From: Lepus europaeus
Lineage: Eukaryota; Chordata; Mammalia; Lagomorpha; Leporidae
Reading direction: 5' to 3'
Length of the DNA stretch: 64,000 nucleotides
NCBI RefSeq assembly: GCF_033115175.1
Contig: NC_084834.1
Coordinates: forward strand, 37,306,077-37,370,076
In this document: one piece after another, positions 24,499-33,957 of the stretch
Numbering within the stretch: position 1 is the stretch's first letter
Layout: the number at the start of each line of letters is the position of its first letter
Translations under genes and position numbers: made by a program
Notes under the pieces: model-generated
Seen by the model: the letters and a program-made list of their open reading frames with translations, nothing else
The model's database searches: none
What the model was told of the DNA's origin: nothing

Positions 24499-24672
24499 GT
24501 GGAGCATTCATGTCATTAACAATCAAATTCTGGCTACAAAATGCTAATAATGTATTTCCAAGTAGCACTACTTTCAGAAAAGAGCTCTCTTGTTTAAGAA
24601 ATGCTTCAGGAATGGGCACATGCTGAAAGTATTTGATATAGTTGAAAGGTGTTTTACAGAATGTTTTCCTAG

Positions 24673-24935
24673 GGCAGGCGTTGTAATGCAGCAGGTTAAG
24701 CTGTCACTTGGGATGCCTGCGTCCTCTCGAGTACTCAACTCCCTGCTGATGCACCTGGGACGTAGCAGGTGATAGCCCAAGTGTTTGGGCTCCTAGCAGA
24801 CCTAAATGGAGTTTATCACTCCTGGCTTTGGCCTGGCCCAGCTCTGGCTTTTGTGGACATTTGGGGAAGGAACCAATGGATAGAAAATCTCATTCTCTCT
24901 CTCTCTCTTTCTTTTTCTCTGCCATTCAAATAGAT
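24673..24935 (+). mobile_element. CSINE (older type), sense
   Basis: GGCAGGCGTTGTAATGCAGC head, GATAGCCCAAGTGTTTGGGC body, (CT)n then CTGCCATTCAAATAGATG tail. Diverged, with an internal deletion after the head. Confidence 0.78.
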
Positions 24936-25059
24936 GAAAATAGATTACAATTTCAAGTATTTTTCTAGTTTTGACAGTATTGTTCCTCTGTGTTAACTTT
25001 TGGAAGTAAACTAAAGATATCGTGAACTCTTATATAAACATAATTATTAGTATCGAAAT

Positions 25060-25400
25060 TTTTTTTTTCTTTTGACAGGCAGAGTTAGAGAGTGAGAGAG
25101 AGACAGAGAGAAAGGTCTTCCTTTTTCCGTTGGTTCACCCCACAAATGGCCACCACGGCTGGTGCGCTGTGGCCGGCACTGTGCCGATCCAAAGCCAGGA
25201 GCCAGGTGCTTCTCCTGGTCTTCCATGCGGGTGCAGAGGCCCAAGGACTTGGGCCATCCTCCACTGCCTTCCCTGGCCACAGCAGAGAGCTGGACTGGAA
25301 GAGGAGCAACCGGGACAGAATCCTGCCCCCGACCAGGACTAGAACCCGGGGTGCCGGCGCTGCAGGTGGAGGATTAGCCTAGTGAGCCACGGCACCGGCC
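25060..25400 (-). mobile_element. CSINE (younger type), antisense
   Basis: TTTTGACAGGCAGAGTTAGA start; head GCCACGGCACCGGCC. A perfect 12-bp target duplication, TAGTATCGAAAT, lies at 25048-25059 and 25401-25412. Confidence 0.95.
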
Positions 25401-25457
25401 TAGTATCGAAATATTTTTCAGTTTCGTATTCATAGTCCTCTCTCTCTGTCTCTCCCT

Positions 25458-25479
25458 CACACACACACACACACACACA
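25458..25479. repeat. (CA)11 microsatellite
   Basis: Eleven CA units following a CTCTCTGTCTCTCCCT stretch. Confidence 0.9.
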
Positions 25480-26320
25480 AATTAAACTACATATTCAGTT
25501 TTTGTATCCTGCTTTTTTCACATTAAAATCCAGCGAGACTATTACTATGTCATTAAAGATTGTTTGAAAATAGTTTTTAAAATGGCTATGTAGTATTTAC
25601 TGCTTGGACTCAGCATATTGGTTTCCTAAGTAATTTTTAACATAAAGAGGAGGGAAATTTTCCGATGATGTATACAGTATGTAGTACACTGTCTTCACTC
25701 TGTCGTATAAAAGCTGTGGGCTCACTTTGACACCGTGTACAGTAAAGGTCATATCTAGCGAACCGGCCACCTTTTGGGAGGTTGAAGAAGTGCTAGGATG
25801 CACGCTTACAGCTGACAAACTGGATGGGAATCCGAGGACATTGCATACCTCTCCCTTTGGAAGCTGTCACCTGTGCTATAATGTGCTGTTTTCATTTATA
25901 AAAAGAGTTCTAAATGGGTTCCTTAAAGTCAGATTTTTGACATGCCAATTTATGCATCTGAAGGAATTTTATAGCACATAATATAGTGCCAAAAAATTTT
26001 AATTTCATTCGAAGAGTGAGTTCTTGATCGTTTGCAGGGCCTGGCAAGGAAGCTGATTACAGGGATGTAAAGCTGAGATGACCAAATAGCAGAGATGGGA
26101 GAGCACTTACTGGGACAAGCACCACCAGTTTTTACGTTTAAGTGGCCTAATCCCCTTAATTTTTAATTGAACAGTGAGCCCCAACTGTGAGAAAGAATTC
26201 TGGATGAGTCCTTCACTTAGGGATAAGGTTGTCAGGTAAAACATGGGGCATCCAGTAAAATTTGAATTTCAGATAAAAATAATTTGCTTAGGGTAAGTAT
26301 GTTCCATGCAGTGCATCCTT

Positions 26321-26628
26321 TAAAATTTATTTTCATTTTATTTGAAAGTCAGACAGAAAGAGATTTTCCATCGTCTGGTTCACTCCCCAAATGTCTGCCA
26401 AAAGCCAGGGCTGAGCCAGGCTAAAGCCAGGAGCCCAGACCTCAATCCAGATTCCCATGTGGGTGGCAGGGAACCAAGTCCTTGAGCCATCACCTGCTGC
26501 CTCCCAGGGTGCACACTAGCAGGAAGCTGGATTGGAAGTGGAGGAGCCCTGACTCAAACCAGGCACTCTGAAATGAGACGCAGGCATCCCAAGCAGTGCC
26601 TGAACTGCTGTGCCAAATACCTGCCCCT
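26321..26628 (-). mobile_element. CSINE (older type), antisense
   Basis: TAAAATTTATTTTCATTTTA tail, body GCCAGGCTAAAGCCAGGAGC, head GTGCCAAATACCTGCCCC. A TCCATGCA word precedes it (26303) and follows it (26631). Confidence 0.82.
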
Positions 26629-26640
26629 GCTCCATGCAAT

Positions 26641-26968
26641 TTTTTAAAAATTTATTTTATTTATTTGAAAGACAGAGTTACAGAGAGAGGTAGAGACAGA
26701 GAGAGAGAGATCTTCCATCCGCTGGTTCACTCCCCAGATAGCTGCAAGGGCTGGAGCTGCGCCAATCCGAAGTCAGGAGCCAGGAGCTTTTTCCAGGTCT
26801 CCCACATGAGTGCAGGGGCCCAAGGACTTGGGTCATCCTCTACTGCTTTCCCAGGCCATAGCAGAGAGCTGGATCAGAAGAGGAGCAGCCGGGACTAGAA
26901 CCGGTGCCCATATGGGATGCCAGCGTTTCAGGCCAGGGCATTAACCTGCTGCGCCACAGCGCCAGCCC
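26641..26968 (-). mobile_element. CSINE, antisense
   Basis: Full-length copy abutting the previous one. An 11-bp target duplication, CTCCATGCAAT, lies at 26630-26640 and 26969-26979. The head is GCGCCACAGCGCCAGCCC. Confidence 0.94.
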
Positions 26969-27186
26969 CTCCATGCAATGTTAACAATAGACTTATTCCA
27001 AGCAAACTACATTTTTTTTATTTGAAATTCAAATGTAACCATGCGTGCTGGTATTTTGTTTTTCCGAGTTGTTCTGTTTGCTAACTCAGGTACCCCTACC
27101 CAGAGGTTCTGTGTTCTACTGCCACGATACATCTGTGGCTGTATTAGTTAACATTCTGCTTTTTCCTTCTGCGTATTTCCTGGTAG

Positions 27187-27261
27187 TTGTCGGCTTGGAT
27201 AGCAGAAGCAAACAGAGTGCGGATGATGGCTTCGTCACAGTGAGTCTAAAGCCAGACAAAG
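27187..27261 (+). CDS. TBC1D9: TBC1D9 coding exon H
   Basis: 75 bp after a weak-looking acceptor CCTGGTAG (ends 27186) with an upstream CTTTTTCCTTCTG tract. The donor is AAA G|GTATGG at 27261/27262. Reads VVGLDSRSKQSADDGFVTVS then LKPDKG. It joins exon G (CTH|VV) and exon I (DKG|KR) in phase. The intron after it is only 95 bp. Confidence 0.93.
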
Positions 27262-27356
27262 GTATGGATTCTGCCGTCCATATGTTTGCCTTCTCACTGG
27301 TTGGACCCTGGTTTTTTGGCCCCGGGAACACTTATGTCTTGGCCTTTGGGTTTCAG

Positions 27357-27460
27357 GGAAGAGGGCAAATTCTCAAGAAAACCGTAACTACCTGAGACTC
27401 TGGACTCCAGAAAATAAATCCAAGTCCAAGAATGCAAAGGATTTGCCCAAATTGAACCAG
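27357..27460 (+). CDS. TBC1D9: TBC1D9 coding exon I
   Basis: 104 bp after acceptor GGGTTTCAG (ends 27356), donor CAG|GTAAAT (27460/27461). Reads KRANSQENRNYLRLWTPENK then SKSKNAKDLPKLNQ. It is a basic, Lys/Asn-rich linker and leaves phase 0. Confidence 0.93.
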
Positions 27461-27933
27461 GTAAATGCTTAACAATTCAGTTCATTAATTTCAAACTTAT
27501 AGCTCCTGTTTCCAGTTACAAGGTAAATGTGGAGTTAGGTACCCTCGGGAAGAACATGGTGACTTGGAGGCACTTAATTAGTATCACTTTGGGTCTGTTT
27601 TGTGTGTACATGATTTTATGCATCCAAGATGTGCCCAGTTGTGAGAAAATGACCTCCTGAGAGAAAACATGAACCATGGAATGTTCCATTTGGAGAGCGC
27701 ACACATCTTGTTGTTTCTACTTTCTCGGGTGTGTGGAAATTTTCAACTTAAAAAGTAAAAAATGCAAACAGCCCTAAAGAGATACTGTGCAGTCCGCGCC
27801 CTCCATCCTCGCTAGTGCAGCTTCTGGGGCGGGGTCTTTAGCAATCCTGGCTAAGCTGGCTTCCCGAGGGGCCGGCCTCGCTGCTCCCCACCTGGTTTCC
27901 CGATTCTGAGTGTTTTCCCACATCGCTTGGCAG
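27461..27933 (+). other. TBC1D9: TBC1D9 last intron (473 bp)
   Basis: GTAAAT donor to TTGGCAG acceptor ending at 27933. No repeats recognised. GC content rises towards the last exon from about 27790. Confidence 0.8.
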
Positions 27934-28629
27934 GGGCAGTTCATCGAGCTGTGCAAGACCATGTACAACATGTTCAGCGAGGACCCCAACGAGCAGGAGC
28001 TGTACCACGCCACGGCAGCGGTGACCAGCCTCCTGCTGGAGATCGGGGAAGTGGGCAAGCTCTTCGTCGCCCAGCCCGCCAAGGAGGCCGGCGGCACGGC
28101 AGGCGCGCTGCTCCCCAAGAAGGGCCCTGGGCAGCCGTACGCGGTGGAGGCCGGGGAGCCCCTCCCGGCCAGCCTGGCCGCTGCTGCCGCCGCCGGGGAC
28201 AGCGAGGAGCACTCGCTGGGAGGACAGATGGAGGACATTAAGCTGGAGGACTCCTCGCCCCGCGACAACGGGGCCTGCTCCTCCATGCTCACCTCCGATG
28301 ACGACAGCTCCATGTCCTCGTACTCGGTGCTGAGTGCCGGCTCGCACGAGGAGGACAAGCTGCACTGCGAGGACATCGGCGAGGACACCGTGCTGGTGCG
28401 CAGCGGCCAGGGCTCGGCCGCGCTGCCGCGGAGCACCAGCTTGGACCGGGACTGGGCCATCACCTTCGAGCAGTTCCTGGCCTCGCTCCTAACCGAGCCG
28501 GCCCTGGTGAAGTACTTTGACAAGCCCGTGTGCATGATGGCCAGGATCACCAGCGCCAAGAACATCCGCATGATGGGCAAGCCCCTCACCTCGGCCAGTG
28601 ACTACGAAATCTCCTCCATGTCAGGCTGA
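27934..28629 (+). CDS. TBC1D9: TBC1D9 terminal coding exon and stop
   Basis: Encodes the last 231 residues, from GQFIELCKTMYNMFSEDP to ASDYEISSMSG, with TGA at 28627-28629. The first 50 codons (QELYHATAAVTSLLLEIGEV) continue the conserved helical region. A low-complexity linker follows, GC-rich and carrying six consecutive Ala codons (28177-28194). Then come acidic/Ser clusters (LEDSSPRDNGACSS, DDDSSMSSYS) and the conserved end ITFEQFLASLLTEPALVKYF plus KPVCMMARITSAKN. The Ala-rich linker appears to differ from the Ser/Gly-rich human version as I recall it. Large antisense frames over this exon are by-products of its GC-rich codon use. Confidence 0.96.
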   Translation, partial: GQFIELCKTMYNMFSEDPNEQELYHATAAVTSLLLEIGEVGKLFVAQPAKEAGGTAGALLPKKGPGQPYAVEAGEPLPASLAAAAAAGDSEEHSLGGQMEDIKLEDSSPRDNGACSSMLTSDDDSSMSSYSVLSAGSHEEDKLHCEDIGEDTVLVRSGQGSAALPRSTSLDRDWAITFEQFLASLLTEPALVKYFDKPVCMMARITSAKNIRMMGKPLTSASDYEISSMSG

Positions 28630-30040
28630 GCCGGCAGCGCCACCTGCTGGAGGCACGCGGGAAAGGGAGGGGGCTTTTTTAGGTGCCTCTGTGTTGGGAG
28701 TTCGTTCTTTCTTTCTTTTAAATTCAATATTTATTAGTACCGGGCCCAAAGCCTCGTGTTTTCATAACGTAATACAACGAAAGCTGTTGGAGAAAATATT
28801 TAAACACCTCATTGTAGGCACAGTACACTCTTGGGGGGAAGAGGGGATTTATTGGAATACAGTTTATTCAGTGAATTCCAAAAAAAAAAAAAAAAGATCT
28901 GAATCTGTCAGTGATATGTGTGTATTGTAACTTATTAACCTTACTGTTGCGCTGTATACATGGTTTAAAAAATAGTGCTGTTTCATGCTAAATAAGACAG
29001 CAATCATGTGTATATTCAGATTTTTCCATATCATTAAGGCTGTTAGGAAAATGAAAAGCCACAACACAAGACTGTTCTTAAATGGGAAAGATAGTGTCAG
29101 CTGGGGCAAATCCTACGCCACTTTAGGAAGTATTAGACACATTTTTACAGATTTGAAATAATATTTCATAAAAGCTCTCATCAAAAATCATATTCAACAA
29201 ATGTTCTCCTTCAGGGGGAAGACATTTGGGTCCTGCACAATTAGGAAAGTGGAAATGACCTTCCATGATGCCAGACAGCACTTGGACTTGACCAGTTTGC
29301 ACAGACAGCATCCCCGTTTTGCATTAAGCACTTGTCCTGACGATTGATGGCAGCTGGCCAGAAACAGAAGCCGTCTTTTGTTCCTGGGACTCCAGATGTG
29401 GCAACACACATCACAGAGGGATCAGGATACGCTCCGGGTTTCATTTGGGTTTTGAAAGAGTAAAAGTACCGATGTTTCTGGTACTGAATTTTCAGCTTTT
29501 TGTTACTACAATTAAAGAAAAAAAATGAAGTTTACCATTTCCATACTCTCCATAGATTCAAGAAATTATACCATGTATCGTAGATGACCATCTTTTCATT
29601 AAATCAACATAGAGATCATGTAAACTGAAAAAACAATCCTGCAAGATAACGTAACTCAATGTTTTCAAGCAGAACTTGTCACTTTATATCAAAGCATAGT
29701 CTGTTCTATTTCCCGAGTGGATGTGGAAATGAAAGCTCGCGCACCTGCACTTTGAATTCTAGCTTCAATTTTTCTTATTGTTACGTTTTTGTTTTTTACA
29801 GATGTTGGGAGGTTTTTCCCCATGTCGTTGAATTCATAATCATGTTCACATTTCCTTTGCCTATTCAGAATATTCCTTTCAACACATTCCTTTATTTTAT
29901 TATACACCGCATCCTTATTTTAGCTGTTGCTGCTTTGTTTCCTATTTTGTTTACAGAATGACTTTTAAACTGTCAAATGAAGTAGTGTTAACCTCAAATA
30001 GGATAAATGTGAACAAATAAAATGCTTCAGATACGGCTTC
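28630..30040 (+). other. TBC1D9: TBC1D9 3' UTR
   Basis: About 1.4 kb between the stop codon and the first good polyadenylation signal, a length I would expect for this gene. AT-rich, with A/T runs such as the A-run near 28880, and free of SINEs. The 3' end is inferred from the signal at 30016 and the GT-rich stretch after 30037, so it is approximate. Confidence 0.75.
30016..30021 (+). terminator. TBC1D9 polyadenylation signal AATAAA
   Basis: Canonical AATAAA followed within about 20-40 bp by T/GT-rich sequence (TTCTTGTCTTTGTGCTGG). No equally good signal is visible between the stop codon and here. Confidence 0.75.
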
Positions 30041-30166
30041 TTGTCTTTGTGCTGGAGTTCCTACCGAATGTGATACCATGATTCCTCTGACAGCTTTGCT
30101 GGGGAAATTTTATTAGGCAACACCTTTGATTACATACATTAAACTTTTTTTAAATAGTAAGCACTA

Positions 30167-30396
30167 TTTTTTTAAAGATTAATTTTATTTATTTGAAAGA
30201 ATTGGAGAGGGAGATACAGAGAGAAGAGAGAGATTTTTCATCCATTGTTTCATTCCTTAAATGGCCCCAGTAGCGAGGGTTGGAACAGGCTGAAGACAGG
30301 AGCCTGGAACTCCATCTGGGTCTCCTAAATGGATGGCAGGGCCCAAGTAGTTGGGCCATCTTCTGCTTCCTTCCCAGGTGCATTTGCAAAGAGCTG
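30167..30396 (-). mobile_element. CSINE, antisense, head missing
   Basis: TTTTTTAAAGATTAATTTTA tail to GCAAAGAGCTGGAT, where another antisense copy takes over. The head is lost. Confidence 0.8.
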
Positions 30397-30729
30397 GATT
30401 TATTTAGTTGTTTGAGAAGTAGCAGTAGTTACAGATAAAGAGAGGGAGAGACACACAAAGAGGTCTTCCATCCTCTGGTTCACTCCCCAAATGGCTGCAA
30501 CAGCTGGAACTGGGCTGATCTGCAGCCAGGAGCCAGGAGCCTCTTCCAGTCTCCCACACGGGTGCAAGAGGTGCAAGAGCCCCAGCACTTGGGCCATTTA
30601 TCACTGCTTTCCCGGGGCATTAGCTGGGAGCTGGATCAGAAGTGGAGCAGCCAGGACTCGAACCGGCACCCTTATGGGTTGCCGGCACTGCAGGCAGGGC
30701 TTAACCTACTATGCCAAAGCGCTGGCCCC
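30397..30729 (-). mobile_element. CSINE, antisense
   Basis: TTATTTAGTTGTTTGAGAAG tail, body CTGCAGCCAGGAGCCAGGAG, head ATGCCAAAGCGCTGGCCCC. It adjoins the truncated copy to its left. Confidence 0.87.
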
Positions 30730-31179
30730 AGCAGTCTAATTCTTTAAAAGGCAAGCCTAGGAGGCTGACAAAGGAGTGTGTAGGGAGGCACAAAGTGAGA
30801 ATAGGAGGGTAGAAGGATGCGTGTATGTTTTGTGAGCTTTGCTAGCATAATTGGCTGCTAGTACATACGGCTGTTCCAAATAGATGGCCAAGGGCCAAGG
30901 TGAAGAAGAAGGGAACTTCCTGGATTCATAACCATGTCATTTTTTCACCGTGCACAGAGAGGCCAGAGTAACTGCAGATCTGATAGCTCTCGGAATAAAG
31001 GGAGTCTCAGCTAGATTGATGCCACATCCTAGGCTCGGCGGGAGATTATCTTTAGGACCCAAGTGTAGGCCTAGAGAATTCATTTATTTCAGGAGTCGTC
31101 TCTTATGATAGGACCTACTATGTGCCAGATACTGTTTTGGCAGTGAGAAGCAAGTGACGGTTAAAAAATATATCCCTTT
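30730..31179. other. Intergenic, no gene seen
   Basis: Unique-looking sequence. ACTATGTGCCAGATACTG near 31118 is MIR/L2-like but too short to classify. Confidence 0.5.
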
Positions 31180-31497
31180 GGCCGGCACCGTGGCTTAACA
31201 GGCTAATCCTCCGCCTTACGGCACCGGCACACCGGGTTCTAGTCCCGGTTGGGGCGCCAGATTCTGTCCCGGTTGCCCCTCTCCCAGTCCAGCTCTCTGC
31301 TGTGGCCCGGGAAGGCAGTGGAGGATGGCCCAAGTGCTTGGGCCCTGCACCCGCATGGGAGACCAGGAGAAGCACCTGGCTCCTGGCTTTGGATCAGCAC
31401 GATGAGCCGGCCACAGCGGCCATTGGAGGGTGAACCAACGGCAAAAAGGAAGACCTTTCTCTCTGTCTCTCTCTCTCTCACTGTCCACTCTACCTGT

Positions 31498-31500
<3 letters not shown>
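31180..31500 (+). mobile_element. CSINE (younger type), sense, with (AT)20 tail
   Basis: Head GGCCGGCACCGTGGCTTAAC, B-box-like GGTTCTAGTCCCGG, body and CT-rich end to CTACCTGTCAA. Where a poly(A) tail is expected there is (AT)20 (31501-31540). A 10-bp target duplication, ATATATCCCT, lies at 31168-31177 and 31535-31544. Confidence 0.93.

Positions 31501-31540
<40 letters not shown>
31501..31540. repeat. (AT)20 microsatellite in a SINE tail
   Basis: Forty perfect alternating bases directly after the CSINE body, merging with the TA-rich target duplication. Confidence 0.95.
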
Positions 31541-31544
<4 letters not shown>

Positions 31545-31673
31545 GCCCTCAAGGGAAGTGGACACTGTAATATGGGAGATAGACTAGAAGCAAAAAGAAG
31601 CACTATGTGCTGGTGGCACAAGCTATTGAAAAATGCAGTCGGGAAGCAAGATTTGAAACTCTGGCTGGGTTGG

Positions 31674-31867
31674 GGCTGGCACTGTGGCTTAGCAAGTAAA
31701 GCTGCTGCCTGCAGCACCAGCATCCCATATGGGCACCAGTTTGAGTCTGGCTGCTCCACTTCTGATCCAGCTCTCTGCTATGGCTTGGGAAAGCAGTAGA
31801 AGATGGCCCAAGTGCTTGGGCCCCTGCACCCACATGGGAGACCCAGAGGAAGCTCCTGGCTCCTGCA
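31674..31867 (+). mobile_element. CSINE, sense, 3'-truncated
   Basis: Head TTGGGGCTGGCACTGTGGCT to AAGCTCCTGGCTCCTG, then unrelated sequence. The CT-rich part and tail are absent, so it was cut by a later deletion rather than by 5' truncation at insertion. Confidence 0.88.
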
Positions 31868-32219
31868 AGGAGCACAAGGAGAGAAGCCGGCAGGGGCTCA
31901 CTGCACTCATCCAGGTCAGGTTGGGGGGTGACCTTGTCCTGCACCCGCACTTCCTGGGCCTGGAACGAGCTCAGACATACCCACCAATCCTACTGAGCAG
32001 CCAGGCCAAGCTCTGTCAGAGGTGGACTCTCTCTCAGAAGTATCAAAAACTGTGCCGTGCCTTATTCAGCTCCATCCCTCATCATCCTGGGTTTCCCTGG
32101 AGCTTCTCTGGCACTCACTAAATATTTTCACATCCGGCTCACAGGTTTCTCCTCTGCCCCAGTTCTGGCCACCATTCCGGGAAATCTGACATCTCTCTAG
32201 AGAACCTAGCAAACACTCT

Positions 32220-32320
32220 TATGGTGTGAATATGTCCCCCTCCTCCCCAAGAAAAGCTCATATTGAGTCTTGGTCCCCAAATAACAGTGCTGACAGGTGG
32301 TGGGATCTTTAAAATGTCCT
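32220..32320 (+). mobile_element. MaLR (MST-like) LTR 5' fragment
   Basis: TATGGTGTGAATATGTCCCC, CCAAGAAAAGCTCATATTGA and CAGTGCTGACAGGTGGTGGG follow the start of MST-type LTRs. It breaks off at the next CSINE. Confidence 0.6.
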
Positions 32321-32566
32321 TATTTAGTTATCTCTTTATTTGAAAGAAAAAGAAATAGCTTCCATCCATTGGTTTAATCCCCAAATACCCACCACAGACC
32401 GGCAAGGTAGGAGACTGAAGCAGGGAGCCAGGAACTCAATTTAAGTCTCCCACATGGGTGGCAGGGACCCAGTTACCTGACCCATCACCACCGCCTCCCA
32501 GGGTCTGCACTGGGGGAAGCTGGAGTCGGGAACCAGGGCCAGGGATCAAATCCTAGCACTTGGGGC
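32321..32566 (-). mobile_element. CSINE (older type), antisense
   Basis: TTATTTAGTTATCTCTTTAT tail, body CATGGGTGGCAGGGACCCAG, truncated before a clear head. Confidence 0.75.
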
Positions 32567-32634
32567 CGACTGAAGTTAATTTGTTATTTTGAAGTTAATT
32601 TGTTTTGTTAAATTGCACATCTATGTACAAATAC

Positions 32635-32863
32635 TTTTTTTTTTTTTTTTTTGACAGGCAGAGTGGACAGTGAGAGAGAGACAGAGAGAAAGGTCTTCCT
32701 TTTTGCCGTTGGTTCACCCTCCAATGGTCGCCGCGGCCGGCGCACTGCGGCCAGCGTATCACGCTGATCCGATGGCAGGAGCCAGGTGCTTCTCCTGGTC
32801 TCCCATGGGGTGCAGGGCTCAAGCACTGCCTTCCCAGGCCACAGCAGAGAGCTGGCCTGGAAG
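32635..32863 (-). mobile_element. CSINE (younger type), antisense, internally deleted and truncated
   Basis: T-run and GACAGGCAGAGTGGACAG start. The GGGCTCAAGCACTGCC junction shows loss of the usual TTGGGCCATCCTCC block. It ends at GCTGGCCTGGAAG with no head. Confidence 0.87.
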
Positions 32864-32910
32864 TCTCTCATAGCATGGAAGTTGACTATTTTTTGAAGTA
32901 TCTGTTGGCC

Positions 32911-33236
32911 CTTTTTTAAAGATTTATTTATTTATTTGAAAGAATAATGGAGAAGGAGAGGCAGAGAGAGAGAGGAGAGATAGAGAGATCTTCCATCCAC
33001 TTGTTCACTCACGGAATGGCCACAAAGGCCAGGGCTGGGCCAGGCCAAAGCCAGGAACCAGGATCCTCTTCGGGGTCTCCCACGTGGGTGCAGGGGCCTA
33101 AGGACTTGAGCCATCTGCCACCGTTTTCCCAGATGCATTAGCAGGGAGCTGGTTCAGAGGCAGAGCAGCCGAGACTTGCACCTGTGCCCATATGGGATGC
33201 CAGCGCTGCAGACAGAGGCCTAACCTGCTATGCGAT
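32911..33236 (-). mobile_element. CSINE, antisense
   Basis: TTTTTTAAAGATTTATTTAT tail, body AGGGCTGGGCCAGGCCAAAG, head region GCTATGCGATGGC. Near full length. Confidence 0.87.
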
Positions 33237-33680
33237 GGCTCTTTATACATCTTCTGAATTTGCCCTCTGACTTGTGGCATAGTGACAACCTTATGTTTGT
33301 GGCGTTTGGCTTTTTATTTTCCTGTTCTCGATGCCACTCACTATGAGAACAGAATACGGTGAAAGAGAAAGGGGAGGTTATTGAGCAGAATGGATGCTGC
33401 TCCTGCACTGAAGCCTAGTGCCTTTCCAAAGGGATGGAAGATGCATTTCCAAGGACATTGTTAGCAGCCACTTTGTCATTTACATGGAGCACAGCAAACC
33501 TGCTGTTCAGCTGCATCCCACACTGCCTCATTTATGTCTATGCTACTTTATACCACTAGGGGGCAGTGATGGGTTGAAAATTGTAACTAAGTTTGCAGAC
33601 CCCTCCCCCCTCATTCAAACTACCCGGAAGTTGTACTTCTCTGCATCCTTCCTTAGAGCAACCGACAATGAAGGCAGAGA
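33237..33680. other. Intergenic, no gene seen
   Basis: Unique-looking sequence between two CSINEs with no open frame of recognisable origin. Confidence 0.5.
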
Positions 33681-33695
33681 AGAGGACAGAGCTTT

Positions 33696-33957
33696 TTTTT
33701 TCTTTTTTTTTTTTTTTTTGACAGGTAGAGTTAGTGAGAGAGAGAGAGAGAAAGGTAGGTCTTCTTTCCATTGGTTCACTCCCCCAAATGGCCGCTATGG
33801 CTGGCGCACTGCGCCGATCCGAAGATCTGAAGCCAGGAACCAGGTGCTTCCTCCTGGTCTCCCAACCAGGACAGAATCCGGTGCCCCGACTGGGACTAGA
33901 ACCTGGAGTGCTGGCGCCACAGGCAGAGGATTAGCCAAGTGAGCAGCGGTGCCAGCC
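33696..33957 (-). mobile_element. CSINE (younger type), antisense, internally deleted
   Basis: A T-run with a single C, GACAGGTAGAGTTAGTGAGA, then a jump from CCTGGTCTCCCA to ACCAGGACAGAATCC, which removes about 80 bp of the body. A 14-bp target duplication, GAGGACAGAGCTTT, lies at 33682-33695 and 33958-33971. Confidence 0.94.

Larger units (their letters stand above)
21725..27186 (+). other. TBC1D9: TBC1D9 intron G-H (5.5 kb)
   Basis: Dense in CSINEs (eight or nine copies, several nested), listed separately. It also holds an older DNA-transposon-like stretch around 22.9-23.4 kb and a (CA)11 run. 25.48-26.30 kb is AT-rich sequence without recognisable features. Confidence 0.75.

Noticed and set aside
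27774..28589. 271-codon minus-strand open frame (and a 175-codon one) over the last TBC1D9 exon
   Set aside because: It is the antisense shadow of a GC-rich coding exon. The + strand frame is an unambiguous TBC1D9 C-terminus with matching splice phase and stop.
31160..31545. tRNA gene suggested by A/B-box-like words in CSINE heads (here and in every copy)
   Set aside because: The tRNA-like heads lack a complete cloverleaf and are part of the SINE; no free-standing tRNA gene was seen.
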